A stretch of 64,000 bases of DNA, from NCBI GenBank assembly GCA_028751875.1, contig CM054134.1, positions 42,342,938-42,406,937 of the forward strand, in the 5' to 3' direction. The position numbers and the translations under genes were made by a program. This DNA is from Rapana venosa. Taxonomy: Eukaryota > Mollusca > Gastropoda > Neogastropoda > Muricidae. Positions 36,001-63,796 of this stretch are shown piece by piece. The notes under the pieces are model-generated. The model was given only the letters and a program-made list of their open reading frames with translations. It searched no databases and was not told the DNA's origin. Numbering within the stretch: position 1 is the stretch's first letter; each line of letters starts with the position of its first letter.

Positions 36001-36838
36001 TACTAGTTTTTGTTGTTGTTTTTTTAATTTTAAATTTCACGGCACTATGAAATGGAGAACTGAACATATATTTTTGGGATATGCTTGGATTGTAAAAAAT
36101 AATGCTCTAAACTCTTAAATTCATTCGCATACTTTTATAATCATGGGTGTCAACTGGGGAAACAATAAAACAAGAATGGAAAATTCTGATTTACAATAAA
36201 ATAAATGATACGACGTTTGCTGACTCCCCAAGAACTTTCAGGCTTAATGTAAGCCCTTTCTCAAGTAGTGTAGTGGCAGGCGACTTTTGTCTGATGATTT
36301 TTTGGTCTCCCTTGCCACACTGCTTGAGAAAAGGCTTGGAATAAGCCTGAAAGCCCAAGGGAGGCTAGCAACAAGTCTACAATTTATGAGAAATCTTTAG
36401 TTTTAAGTCATTCAATGGCAGTGTTGAAAAATAGTCTGTTTTTAGTTATCAAGAAAAGCCTTTTGTGACATACATTTTTCTCCTATTCATTGATGCATAC
36501 TCTTGGGGCTTTCAGCATATCTACAGAGGACAGAATTTGGCATCACCAGGTGTGGGTTTGGTGCCAGGGTTGTCTTTAGACCAAGTGGATTTCATGGCGG
36601 TGCACTTCCCCCTGTGTATGTCATCCTTGCTGCAGTCACTACGACAAAAACATCGCCTGAAACATCACGCCAGGGTGAGTGTGAAATAAAATTAAACGAG
36701 AGAAAAAGTGTTTCTGTTACAGATTTGATTGTGATGATCTGTCTGTCTGTCTGTCTGTCTGTATTGTATTATGTATGTAGGCAGTATATATATATGTATG
36801 TGTGTATATATATATATATATAAATAAATAAATAAATA

Positions 36839-36880
<42 letters not shown>

Positions 36881-38842
36881 GGCAGGATGGTGTGTGTGTG
36901 TACGTATGTGAATGAGTATAAATTGATACGCACATATATTCACAATTTGAAACATAGAGTCATTGTGTGTGTGCATGGATCAGATCCAGCTGACCCTGTT
37001 CCTGAAAGACCTGGGTCTGCCAGTGCACCATGCCCTGGCACTGTGGCAGCAGGAGTACAGTCGCCCTGCCTGTGGTCCTGGGACCAGTTGTGCCCACAGC
37101 TGGCAGAGTGATGGCCGTCGTTACACCTACAGCATCAGACACCTGTATGGGCTGGAGGGGGCTCGCCGCAACTATCATGGTCACTGCTGCGAGTCTTTGC
37201 AGGTAGAAGTGAAACCCTTTTTTTTTTTCCTGGTTAATGTGTGAGTGCAAGTCAACTATGATAACGGAATCCCATCATTGAACATTTGATTTGTGTCACT
37301 TTTTTGTAGTCAATCAGGAATTTTGCCATTTAAAAAACACTAAAATTTTCATCAAACTGTTGTCTGTTTCTTTTTCAGTTTTATTTTATTTATTAATTTT
37401 ATTTTAATTTTATTCTTTTATATCGAGGATAATGGAATAAGCACTTGTGTGCTTGTTTACATCCAGTCCCTGTGTGTATGCAGTTTTGTAAACAGTTGCT
37501 CTGCTGAGAGAGTTACCAGCCCATAGATTAACGCTCTAAATTTTATTTGTTTAAACTTTAAATTTTGAAACTTGCATTCATGTAAATGTCATTTGATTTA
37601 GGACTGTCAGGTTATATATATGCAGAATTTGAAAAGAAACCTGTTTTAGGAATTAGATAAGGTTTGATATTCATCGATATTTGTGAGAAAAAAAAAGGGA
37701 ATTGATTTTATTTGACAGAAAGATGGGATCATGATGTTTTCCCCTAAATTTTTTTCATGCCCTATTCTTGTGTGTGTGTGTGTTTAAAAGGGCATGAAAG
37801 GTAGGAAAAGGAATTGGTTGAGATTCTAATATAAGTGTTCAACATTTTTGTATTTACTCTGTCCACTTTCAGCTGTAGTCATTAGAACAGTGACCTGCCA
37901 CAGCTCAGCCCCCTTTGAAGTCAGACTTGGGGGTCTTTCCATCATGCACTAAGCTTTGACTTGTTATAGACACCCAGTATGCTGCTTCTTTACGCTGTGT
38001 ATATCTAAAATACCAGATCTCATTAAACAGAGATCTTATTATATGAAAAATGGATAAACTAGAAAGAGTTTTTCATTAATTCATGTGAATGTATTTTTCA
38101 GCGATGTGCTGTTGGGTGTGGAGAAGAAGGAGGCTGTCCATTTTCACATTGGGATAACAACTGTCTATCAGCAGAACTTTCTTCCCAGAGCTTGCAGTCT
38201 AAAGACATCATAGACATCCTCTCTCTCAGTGGAGTGGGCCTCTACTCTGCTGCTTGCCGCCGCAGTCTTGACATCGCAAGAAGCAAAATGAGACCAACAG
38301 AAAGGGTGTGCAATACAAAGTGTGACCAACATCTGGAACTGGCAGCACAGGCAGAACCCTGTCATCAGTTGACCATCTCATCCAGCCCAGATTACCTGTA
38401 CAGAGAGGATTGCAACAGGAATCGGGTTTGTGATGTAGAGGATCTTTTCAAGTCCAGTGTGGTGAAACCATCTGAAGAGACAAGGAGACTGGCTCCAGCC
38501 AAACATAGTAGCCATCATTGTGTGAGAGAGGATGACGTTTGTGAATGTATCTCTTCCACAGAGTGTTCCCCAAGGAAACGGTGTAAATTGTCATCTGACA
38601 CTACTCCAAGCTGTGTTCAGACCTCAGAAGAGTGTTTGGTGGAGGCTAAGAAAGACAGTGTTCACAGGAAGACAGAGAGTCAGAGAGCCCAGTGTTTTGA
38701 TCATGAAGTGTGCACTAGTCAGAGCCAAAACATGAGTGATCCATCCTCCTCCACTACAGCCTTAGACGTTTCAGTGATTTTCAAGCCTGTTCATTATGTT
38801 CAGGTCAGTTACCAGTGCTTGCTGGAGGGCTTGAAGTTTTAG
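32660..38842 (+). CDS. PRIM2: DNA primase large subunit, divergent (PRIM2-like), 5 exons, 610 codons plus stop
   Basis: Exons: 32660-32874, 34446-34944, 36516-36674, 36984-37202, 38102-38842; all GT-AG with consistent phases. PRIM2 pairs with the catalytic primase subunit in the DNA polymerase alpha complex and helps start RNA primers. The opening resembles human LQFYLQPP; SHFILR (67-72) is identical to the human motif. The four 4Fe-4S cysteines are present: Cys272, Cys360, Cys376 and Cys416; the last pair is 40 apart, as in human. Primer/template-binding positions around human Arg306, Lys314 and Trp327 are kept, while Arg302 is Lys. The start ATG at 32660 leaves out about 25 residues of the human N-terminus, including the YPH motif, and an in-frame stop lies at 32633; an undetected upstream exon is possible. 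After the last cluster cysteine come 194 residues, more than twice the human length, rich in Cys and Ser. Overall similarity is low for so conserved a family, so a paralogue is possible. Confidence 0.85.
32875..34445. other. PRIM2 intron 1
   Basis: A CT/CA microsatellite (33026-33092) and homopolymer runs near 33580-33610 and 33865-33897; no other element recognised. Confidence 0.7.
33026..33092. repeat. CT then CA microsatellite
   Basis: Pure CT run passing into CA. Confidence 0.95.
34446..34944 (+). CDS. PRIM2: PRIM2 exon 2
   Basis: 499 nt, acceptor TTTTTTCAG, donor GTAAGC. Completes the Arg of SHFILR, then corresponds to human residues roughly 90-255, ending ADERLRLLWRKMK (human SDERLQPLLNHLSH). 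Confidence 0.88.
34945..36515. other. PRIM2 intron 2 with a foldback hairpin
   Basis: AT-rich; the only structure seen is the hairpin at 36235-36353. Confidence 0.7.
36235..36353. repeat. Long foldback hairpin
   Basis: CTTTCAGGCTTAATGTAAGC.. (36235-36279) is nearly the reverse complement of ..GCTTGGAATAAGCCTGAAAG (36312-36353), about 36 of 41 paired positions with one 3-nt gap and a loop of about 32 nt. It could be a foldback transposon or a transcribed hairpin. Confidence 0.75.
36516..36674 (+). CDS. PRIM2: PRIM2 exon 3: first cluster cysteine
   Basis: 159 nt, phase 0 at both ends, acceptor GCTTTCAG, donor GTGAGT. LSLDQVDFMAVHFPLCMSSL matches human [21 protein letters not shown]; its Cys is the first Fe-S ligand. 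Confidence 0.92.
36675..36983. repeat. PRIM2 intron 3, mostly CTGT/TA repeats
   Basis: A CTGT run (36741-36762) and TA-rich tracts (36787-36881) fill this short intron. Confidence 0.85.
36984..37202 (+). CDS. PRIM2: PRIM2 exon 4: primer-binding segment and second cysteine
   Basis: 219 nt, phase 0 at both ends, acceptor TGGATCAG, donor GTAGAA. IQLTLFLKDLGL, ALWQQEY and YTYSIRHLYGLEG match human MQYGLFLKGIGL, FWKQEF and YSYNIRHSFGKEG. Cys360 aligns with the second cluster ligand. Confidence 0.93.
37203..38101. other. PRIM2 intron 4
   Basis: A SINE family 1 fragment at 37421-37494; otherwise nothing recognised. Confidence 0.7.
37421..37494 (-). mobile_element. SINE family 1 fragment
   Basis: ATCGAGGATAATGGAATAAG and ACATCCAGTCCCTGTGTG match the family 1 3' part in reverse. 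Confidence 0.75.
38102..38842 (+). CDS. PRIM2: PRIM2 last exon: cysteines 3 and 4 and Cys/Ser-rich tail
   Basis: Acceptor ATTTTTCAG. GGCPFSHWD and LYSAACRRSLD carry the last two cluster cysteines. SSPDYL stands where the human HPNQ motif lies. The remaining tail is Cys/Ser-rich and unrecognised. The frame ends in TAG at 38840, but a good donor (CAG, GTCAGT) sits at 38803/38804, so the last 13 codons could be intron and a further exon may exist. Confidence 0.85.
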   Translation, partial: RCAVGCGEEGGCPFSHWDNNCLSAELSSQSLQSKDIIDILSLSGVGLYSAACRRSLDIARSKMRPTERVCNTKCDQHLELAAQAEPCHQLTISSSPDYLYREDCNRNRVCDVEDLFKSSVVKPSEETRRLAPAKHSSHHCVREDDVCECISSTECSPRKRCKLSSDTTPSCVQTSEECLVEAKKDSVHRKTESQRAQCFDHEVCTSQSQNMSDPSSSTTALDVSVIFKPVHYVQVSYQCLLEGLKF

Positions 38843-39509
38843 TGATTTTGAATGCTGTACTCTTGATTGAGGTGTATAAACTTCATACCTTTGTCAATAT
38901 TCTTTATGCATAGTGTTGTAAATTAAATGGTAGCATGCAAGGTTGAAAATATACTTTAGAGTAAAAAAGACAGGCAGGCAGTATGGTAGGCAGACAAGAC
39001 TAAATAGGCAGATAAGTTGTCATGATTTTTGCACTTGCAAAATATGCAGTTCTTTCGCTTACACATTCTCCCTTTTTTTGAATCATCAGGTCTCAGACAG
39101 ATCAGACACTTTCTTTCCAGTTTATTTCACCAACACACATTTCACATGTCAATCCACCCTTACACACATCTCTTGCACATCATGAGTTTAAAGCACAGGA
39201 AAGTGAAAACAATGCAAAGCCTCAGACTAGGGACAGAAGTGTGAGAGACGGCATCAATATCAATGTAAAAGCAAAATATTGTTATCAGGGAGATAAGGTC
39301 ACATGAACATTCAGGTATGGAATTATCAAGCCTGGTGCATAATTTTTTCTACTGTGAACAGAATACAGCTAGAAGCAATACAAGTTGCACTATATTTATC
39401 TGGAAATATGCCTAGAGCAGTTTCTTCTCACCCTCTGACGCAAAATAGCACTTAATAAATATCTATGGGTGGAACTTTTCGTAGCTGTCATCAGAATGAT
39501 CTAGTTACT

Positions 39510-39560
39510 TTAACACACACACACACACACACATACACACACACGCACACACACACACAC
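39510..39560. repeat. CA microsatellite
   Basis: CA tract with TACA and CGCA interruptions. Confidence 0.9.
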
Positions 39561-39892
39561 TTTTCAACATTATCTTCAAATTTGCTTATGACAATGAAAT
39601 ATATTTGTAATGGCAACAAAAATTTCTCATAATTGATTTGAGGTAATAGATTTGAAACTACAGCTTCATGAAAGAAGCCTTTAAACACTTCATGACTCAG
39701 TTGTGATCACCTTTCAAACTGAACAAGTATTATGAGAAATCATTTCTTTCAAATATACATTTTTAAACTGTCTATTAAAGCAATTTCCAGTAGATTTCAA
39801 TGTACAAAACATGAAAGTTCAAAATGATACAGCACTATGTAATGCAATGACAGCAAAGGTGAACAGGTAAAGCTAATGGTTAAAAAGATTTC

Positions 39893-40168
39893 TCTTCACT
39901 GGTCGGAGCACTCGCTTTCCCCCCAGCCAAGTTAAGCAGCGTCGAGCGTGGTTACCAGTTGGATGGGTGACCATTTGCGCGCCTTGGCTTCAGTACAGTT
40001 CCCCCAGCTGTAAATGGGTACCTGCCCTCTTTAGGGTCAGGGAAGGTAAAGCAGCGAGGGAGAGGAGTGGGCGCCGCCCTCAATATGCTGGCCCTAGAGA
40101 AGTGAGGTTTCTGACGCCTCGCTCCCCTACGACCTTATAGGTTATGGGACTCCTTTACCTTTTTTCCT
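39893..40168 (+). mobile_element. 5S-rRNA-derived SINE (SINE3 type)
   Basis: Positions 39898-39990 follow 5S rRNA: CACTGGTCGGAGCACTCGC, AAGTTAAGCAGCGTCGAGC (internal box A region), GTTACCAGTTGGATGGGTGA (box C region) and a decayed end. The unrelated tail runs to CCTTATAGGTTATGGGACTC. It is not a 5S gene because the 5' and 3' ends that form helix I are missing. Confidence 0.85.
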
Positions 40169-40457
40169 TTTTACAAATATTTACCCTTATGGACATTCTT
40201 TGATTACCTCCCTTCATAATGAGAATGTTTTGAGGGACATTGTACTGATTTTAGAAGCACATTTTTTTCTGGTTGGAGGGGGCGTGGGGTGTCTCCATTC
40301 TATTAATATGGAAAACATTGACACAGTGCATACAGAGTTTAGATATGCAACAGCAATATCAAAGATGAGAAACAAGATGAGATGCAGAATGAGAAGCAAA
40401 AGGTAGCTGTTAACCATTACAATGAAAACAACAAAAGCTCCTGATCAGAACACTTTT

Positions 40458-40535
40458 TGAGAGATTATCTCCCACTTTTTGCCTAGAGAGATTAACTCAC
40501 ACTTTTGGCCTACAGAGATTATTTCCCATTATAGA
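40458..40535. repeat. Short tandem repeat, about 32-bp unit, under three copies
   Basis: AGAGATTATCTCCCACTTTT, AGAGATTAACTCACACTTTT and AGAGATTATTTCCCATT occur in a row. Confidence 0.7.
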
Positions 40536-41135
40536 GCAATTGCTTTTTGAAGCCCTTTGCTGAGTTACACATTTCTTACCATAGGGGCATTACCCACACC
40601 CCCCACCCCCTCCTCCCCTCCAGTCATAGCTATAATCCTACCACATTTGGTAACTGCAGAAAAAAATAGTTGTCCCAAGTAAACTGCATAATTGTGTTTT
40701 CCTCTGAGACATATGGATAAATATGAGTCATGCTAAAAGGGAGTCTCCCATTTGTTTACATAAATAGGTCAACAATGAAAAACTCTGCTGTAACAATTAT
40801 ATTCATGCCTGCCTTCACTAGGCTGGAAAGCCTAAAAATCATGCAAAATTTATAGATTGGCAATATACATCTGCACTGGCATAAATTAAAAAAGGCTAAA
40901 CAATTGTTTAGAGAATTTTTTTTAAAATCAGACCCATACATTTGTAATACTGATTTTCAGTAATACAATGGTTTAGTAATACAATGGTATGTGGAATTCC
41001 CTGAAAATATAAATGTATGAAACACTACTATAGTTCATAATTCTTGAGCAGAACACCTATTGCTGTCCTACTGGATGTGCTTTTCCCCCCTTTTCAATCA
41101 CAAAGAAAATGTTAGCGTATAGATGCCCCGGTTCC

Positions 41136-41250
41136 TTGGGTAGAGTTCTGAGGTTCACCGATCGTAAGATTTTTGTATATGCAATTTTTTAAAATTATCC
41201 ACCATTAAGGTAGCCAGTTTTAACTTTGGGGGTGATGTTGCAAGCATGAC
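41136..41250 (-). mobile_element. SINE family 2 fragment
   Basis: GTAGAGTTCTGAGGTTCACC and CCACCATTAAGGTAGCCAG match the reversed family 2 end. Confidence 0.7.
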
Positions 41251-41628
41251 ACCAGTTTAAAAAAAAAATTTCATCCTTTCTTTCTTTTCATTTTCATGGA
41301 ATATCTGTAGCACTTGAGGGAATGGAGTTGGTACTTATGTTAACTCTGTCACTTTGCCAAAAGCCTACATTTGATACTTTCAAAACCACCCTCAAGAATA
41401 CTTGTTTTCTTCCTAGGATCTCACCCCCTCATAGTTACACCTCTTATCTGTTCCTACTTTCAGCAGACACCTCCATGCCTAAGTGCGTTATTTGTGAGTG
41501 AGTGTGTGTGTGTGTCTAAATTTTTAATCTTTTTTTTCTTCTAAATTTTAAATCTGGTCATCCATTTGGGAACGGCCGCATGCATGTGAATATCAGACAT
41601 TTTAATTTGTTTGATTAATAAGATTCAG

Positions 41629-41661
41629 CGCTATAGAAATTCCATATATTATTATTATCAA
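41629..41661 (+). mobile_element. Isolated SINE 3' tail
   Basis: GATTCAGCGCTATAGAAATT followed by an ATT run; the same 3' tail as family 1, here on the plus strand. Confidence 0.7.
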
Positions 41662-41768
41662 CTCCAGGGAAAAAATCCCCTTGAACGGGCATCTCGGTGG
41701 TGGCTTGAACCCAGGCCATCAAACTGTGTGAGCACAACACTCTAAACACTAAGCTGTCCCACCCCTGC
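41662..41768 (-). mobile_element. SINE family 1 head fragment
   Basis: Reverse complement of a head like that at 7440: GGGACAGCTTAGTGTTTAGA and TTCAAGGGGATTTTTTCCC. Box B is degenerate. Confidence 0.75.
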
Positions 41769-41926
41769 TGCAGAAAATCTCAAAGTACTAAATGTTCAGA
41801 AACAGACTTCAAGCTTTACAGTAAGATAAACCTGGAAAAGTTTTACTGAAAGCAGTTGGTTAAAAAGGTATAACACACTGTAAATCATTGGTGAATACTC
41901 AGATCAGCACCTTATTATACTGTTAA

Positions 41927-43636
41927 TTATGTATTCATATTATTCACAGTAATAAATAAATGCTCTTGTACATCTGGCATCTTGGCATAATACCTGTTTC
42001 GGGGTGGTTCAAGTATTGGCCTAGTCTTCAGCTTCTCTCTGTTTCTTGGCCTACCCCCTCCTAAGCCTTCAACCACTGCTTCTCCAAAGTAAAAGGGGCC
42101 TTCTGAAAATGATTTAAGTTCTCGCTTTGCCCACTGCTCATATTTATCCAAGATGGTCCTCTGGTTAGCTCCCCCACCCTCTCTCAGAAAAAGCGTATCA
42201 GAAATGTTTTGCATCATTCTGTCATTCCTATGGTTTACAAAAGAAATCCAAACAGCCATGTAAGTGAAACTTACACACCATGTGCATCTTATGAATGACT
42301 GAAGAACATTTTATCCATGTAAAGATGTTGTGTTCACCATTCTTGCAAAGTGTGCACAGAAAATGTGATGTACAGTAATGTACAACCAGTGACACCTGTA
42401 ATCAAATGATTTTGATGAGGAGAAATTAACTAAAAATGTATCTGAAAATTTGTAAAAATTTAGATGAAATTTTGATTTTAGAACACAGTGTCATTTTTTG
42501 TTGAAAAGGTGTGTGTGTGTGTGTTTTGGGAAAGGGGAAGGGGAACCCAGCAAACAGTTCTTGAAAAGTTTTTGTGACAGTTGTCTCTATTCAAATTGCA
42601 AAAAACCCCAACCCCAACCTGATTGTAAAGGTTATATAAATACAACTTTAGCTGCTGACAAATACAATAATAATAATAATAATAATAATAGTAATAATGT
42701 ATGGAATTTATATAGCGCTGAATCTTGTAAAGCAACAAATCAAAGCGCTCAGATGACAATTTTGTTTAAATTGAGGATAATGGAATAAGCACTCATGTGC
42801 TTTTTTACATCCAGTCCCCATGTGCATGCGGTTTTGTAAATTTTGTCATCTGTTCCCACCGGCACACAATGGCCTACTCTTTCGAAAAGTGGAACAGGAT
42901 TTAATGCGTGCGCAAGATGTTCTGCATGCGTTCGCACACGGGGCCTCGGTTTATAGTCTCATCCGAAGGACTTTTAATACAAGGCTATTCTGTGTTATTA
43001 TATTACTAATCATTACACACAGACACACACACACCTCCTACACATTCAGTCAACAGTATATATCTTGTAAATGGACGGAAAGAAGGACGGACAGATGCTC
43101 GGCATAACAATAAGAGAATATTGCATCAAAACATGAACAGCATGGCTTTAGTTTTGAATGGATATGAAGCAAGCTCTACATTTCTTAGATCAGATTAGGA
43201 TTAAAAAAAAACAAAAAAAAACAACAACAAACAAGCAGAATGATTCAAATTTGGAAAAAAAATCTTGAAGAGCAGGAAAGTAAAGGAGAAGCTCTTATAA
43301 TTTACAAGCCAGACATGGGCTGTAAATTCATATTTCCATACCACTGTTGTCCTACTTAATTAACCAGGAATAAACACTGAGATGTGCTTTCACATACAAA
43401 TAGAGTCAAAATAACATGTTCTAGCATTAAGTTTTCTTATTCAATAAATAATGTGATATAACAATGTGTTTCATCCATTCTACTACGAATACTATTCATG
43501 GGTATTGATAGGTAAGAATGACCTGTTATTAAATATATTCTCTGAAGTCGGAATGCGGCTACCTTTATGATGGGCAAAAACATTTACATACGCAAAAATC
43601 TCACTATTGGCAAATCTCTGAATTCTACCAGAAGAA

Positions 43637-43676
<40 letters not shown>

Positions 43677-44488
43677 ATGCTTTGTAAAGAGAACACAATC
43701 TGAGTTTGGAACTTGTCAGTTTATGCACTATTGAGCTGAAAGTCCAGCCTTTCCTTAATTTTGACATCACTCGTAATTTTCTAACATTTAATGACAGTCT
43801 CAAACTGCTATATTCATTTATTTATTCTTTTATTTCAAGGGTGATGGAATAAGCACTCGTGTGCTTTTTTTTCTAACTCCAGTCCCTGTGTGCATGTGAT
43901 TGTGTACATTTTACCATCCATTCTCACCGACACAAATGGCCTACTCTTCTGAAAGGTAGAACAGGTTTTAACATGTGTGCAAGACATGTTCACACATGGG
44001 GTCTTTCTTTATAGGCTCATTCAAAGGACTTTCATGTTGTTAGAAGTCTGCTGCTTTAAAATCTAAAATCAACATGCTATGAACTCATACTTAACAGAGA
44101 ATCCTCTTTTGTGTGGAAAGGTTGGTTGTCTTGCAGCTGAACTAGGGACTGTTCTACAACAATGATCCCTACCTCTCTCCTCCGAATACTTGCATAAAAT
44201 AGTGTCATCTAATTCTGGAAAATCATTATGGCTACAATATGCTAATATGATATATAGGGCCGACCAGGGGATATTCAATGACAGAAAGAATAGTTAAGCA
44301 ATGTCACCATTTATGAAATCGTACATTTAAACTGGACACATTCCTTCCTGCACATTTGGACAAAGGTCTTTGCACAACAGAAGCAGAACTGCCACAAATC
44401 AACATCTCTTTCCCATCCCTCTTTCAATGTATTCTCTGTGAATGTGGTAACACTGAGATCTGCCCGATACTGAGACTCCCAAACTTTC
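41927..44488 (-). CDS. Two unrecognised exon-like blocks
   Basis: On the minus strand, 44488-44354 follows an acceptor TGTCTTTGCAG and stays open for 45 codons (VWESQYRADLS, LKEGWERDVDLWQFC). 42227-41927 follows an acceptor AACCATAG and is open for about 100 codons (LDKYEQWAKRELKSFSEGP, KTRPILEPPRNRYY) to a TAA. Joined through a weak donor (AAT, GTGCAG) the two are in phase. The composition is protein-like, unlike the surrounding intergenic sequence, but I recognise no family. They lie just downstream of BBS9 on the same strand, so they could be a small separate gene, alternative 3' exons or a pseudogene. A third splice-flanked block near 44171-44212 does not fit the phase. Confidence 0.3.
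42666..42976 (-). mobile_element. SINE family 1, head missing
   Basis: TAA run, tail, GAGGATAATGGAATAAGCAC and core to ATAGTCTCATCCGAAGGAC; the tRNA head is absent, so it is 5' truncated. Confidence 0.88.
43543..43632 (+). mobile_element. SINE family 2 end fragment
   Basis: AAGTCGGAATGCGGCTACCT, GATGGGCAAAAACATTTAC. It ends at the poly(G) run. Confidence 0.75.
43638..43675. repeat. Poly(G) run of 38 bases
   Basis: Uninterrupted G tract. Similar C runs lie at 60285-60313 and 61271-61290, the latter also directly after a SINE family 2 end, which suggests the run is the element's own tail. Confidence 0.9.
43830..44035 (-). mobile_element. SINE family 1, diverged, headless
   Basis: GGTGATGGAATAAGCACTCG, CTCCAGTCCCTGTGTGCAT and GGCTCATTCAAAGGACTTTC match the reversed core. 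Confidence 0.8.
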
Positions 44489-45791
44489 CTGCAAAGACAT
44501 ACCTTTATGATCATATTAGGGATTTCATGTGATCCCCAAATATACCATTCTAATTCACATCATGGCAATCAATGTAAGCACACCACCAGACATACCCCCC
44601 CATCCCCCCTCTCTAAAAAAACCAAAAACCCCACAAAAACCGATCTCATTTTGATATCATTCAAAAAAGATTGCAACCAATACCCCAAATCAAACCATCT
44701 CCTCTCTGTTTACAGAAAAGTCAAATCACACATACACCCACACAACCCAGCAAGATGTCATAAGTGGTTCAGCTTTTTTGCTGGAATGAACATTGTTTTT
44801 CAAGCACACAAATATCACACAGCTATGTACAAGTTATATATAAGATCCAAATCCATTGCCACTGATCCATGGATTTTATCAAATGATATTTTAGTCATTG
44901 TGCCTGAGTCCTTGCATGAAAGAGCAGTGAAGTGAAATTAATGATGCAAAAGTATATCATCCAAGATGTTATGGCCAAAAAGAAAAAAAACCCAACCAAA
45001 CTGATAATACTAATAACTATAGAATATAGTAATTTAAAAAAAAAGAAATAAAAAGAGATCATGCCATTTACTGATGGTGATTACTGTGAGTTGTAGTTGC
45101 ATAATTTTGCATGCAGTAATACTTGCTTTACAACAGTTTTGAGCAAAGCACTTACATTACCTGTTTTAAGAAAATGCTTAACTAGATTTCAGCAACATGA
45201 TATCAAACATTTTGGCAATGGAACTGCTAAAACTCTATTTGTTGTGTGAACAGTCCATGAATGTTGCAAGTCATGAACATGTCCTTTGTTAATCAGGAGC
45301 AATCTGATTTTAAGACAAGCAGGTTTGTAAATATATTTGATTTTGTTGTGTTTTTATGTAAACCGTGTTTTGCACTATCTTTACAAGGCCAAGTGTGGTC
45401 AAGTTAAAAAGCAAGCTTCAGGGTGGGATGGGAAAAGGGTATTGATCACAGCATTTTATGTCACAACCGTTGGGTGTGGTCCCCAAAACGTAAGCCAAAT
45501 AGACTAAGGTGCCTTCTAATCCATGAGCAACATGGTTTGACCTACAAGATCATGATGAGTTTGTCAATGATGGACATGGAATTGGCTCATTAAGCCGCTG
45601 GAATGAGTTTCAATGGAACACGAGACTCCAGTCTGTGGAGATGAATTTCTGAGTTGATGGGTTGATGAGATGAGCCCTAGTGATGAAGACAAGCGTAATC
45701 CTTGAAGATTTCTGCCTTCCATCCAAGGAAAGAGTCTCCAGGCCACCAGGATGATTCTTCAGTCCAGGGAGATGACCTTCTTCAAGTGCAA

Positions 45792-63796
<18,005 letters not shown>

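Larger units (their letters stand above)
38843..45791. other. Intergenic region between convergent PRIM2 and BBS9
   Basis: Contains the presumed 3' UTRs of both genes, a 5S-headed SINE, SINE fragments, a poly(G) run and the unrecognised exon-like blocks at 41927-44488. Possible PRIM2 poly(A) signals are ATTAAA at 38922 and AATAAA at 39454. No clear AATAAA was found for BBS9 close to its stop. Confidence 0.6.

Noticed and set aside
42820..43107. 95-codon open frame on the plus strand
   Set aside because: It runs through the reversed SINE core at 42666-42976; similar frames appear in the other copies for the same reason.
44171..44212. 42-nt block with acceptor and donor between the two unrecognised exon-like blocks
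   Set aside because: Its only open frame does not join in phase with either neighbour; joining would create a stop.
44507..44935. 142-codon open frame on the plus strand
   Set aside because: No domain, homopolymer-rich, no splice or start context; likely chance.
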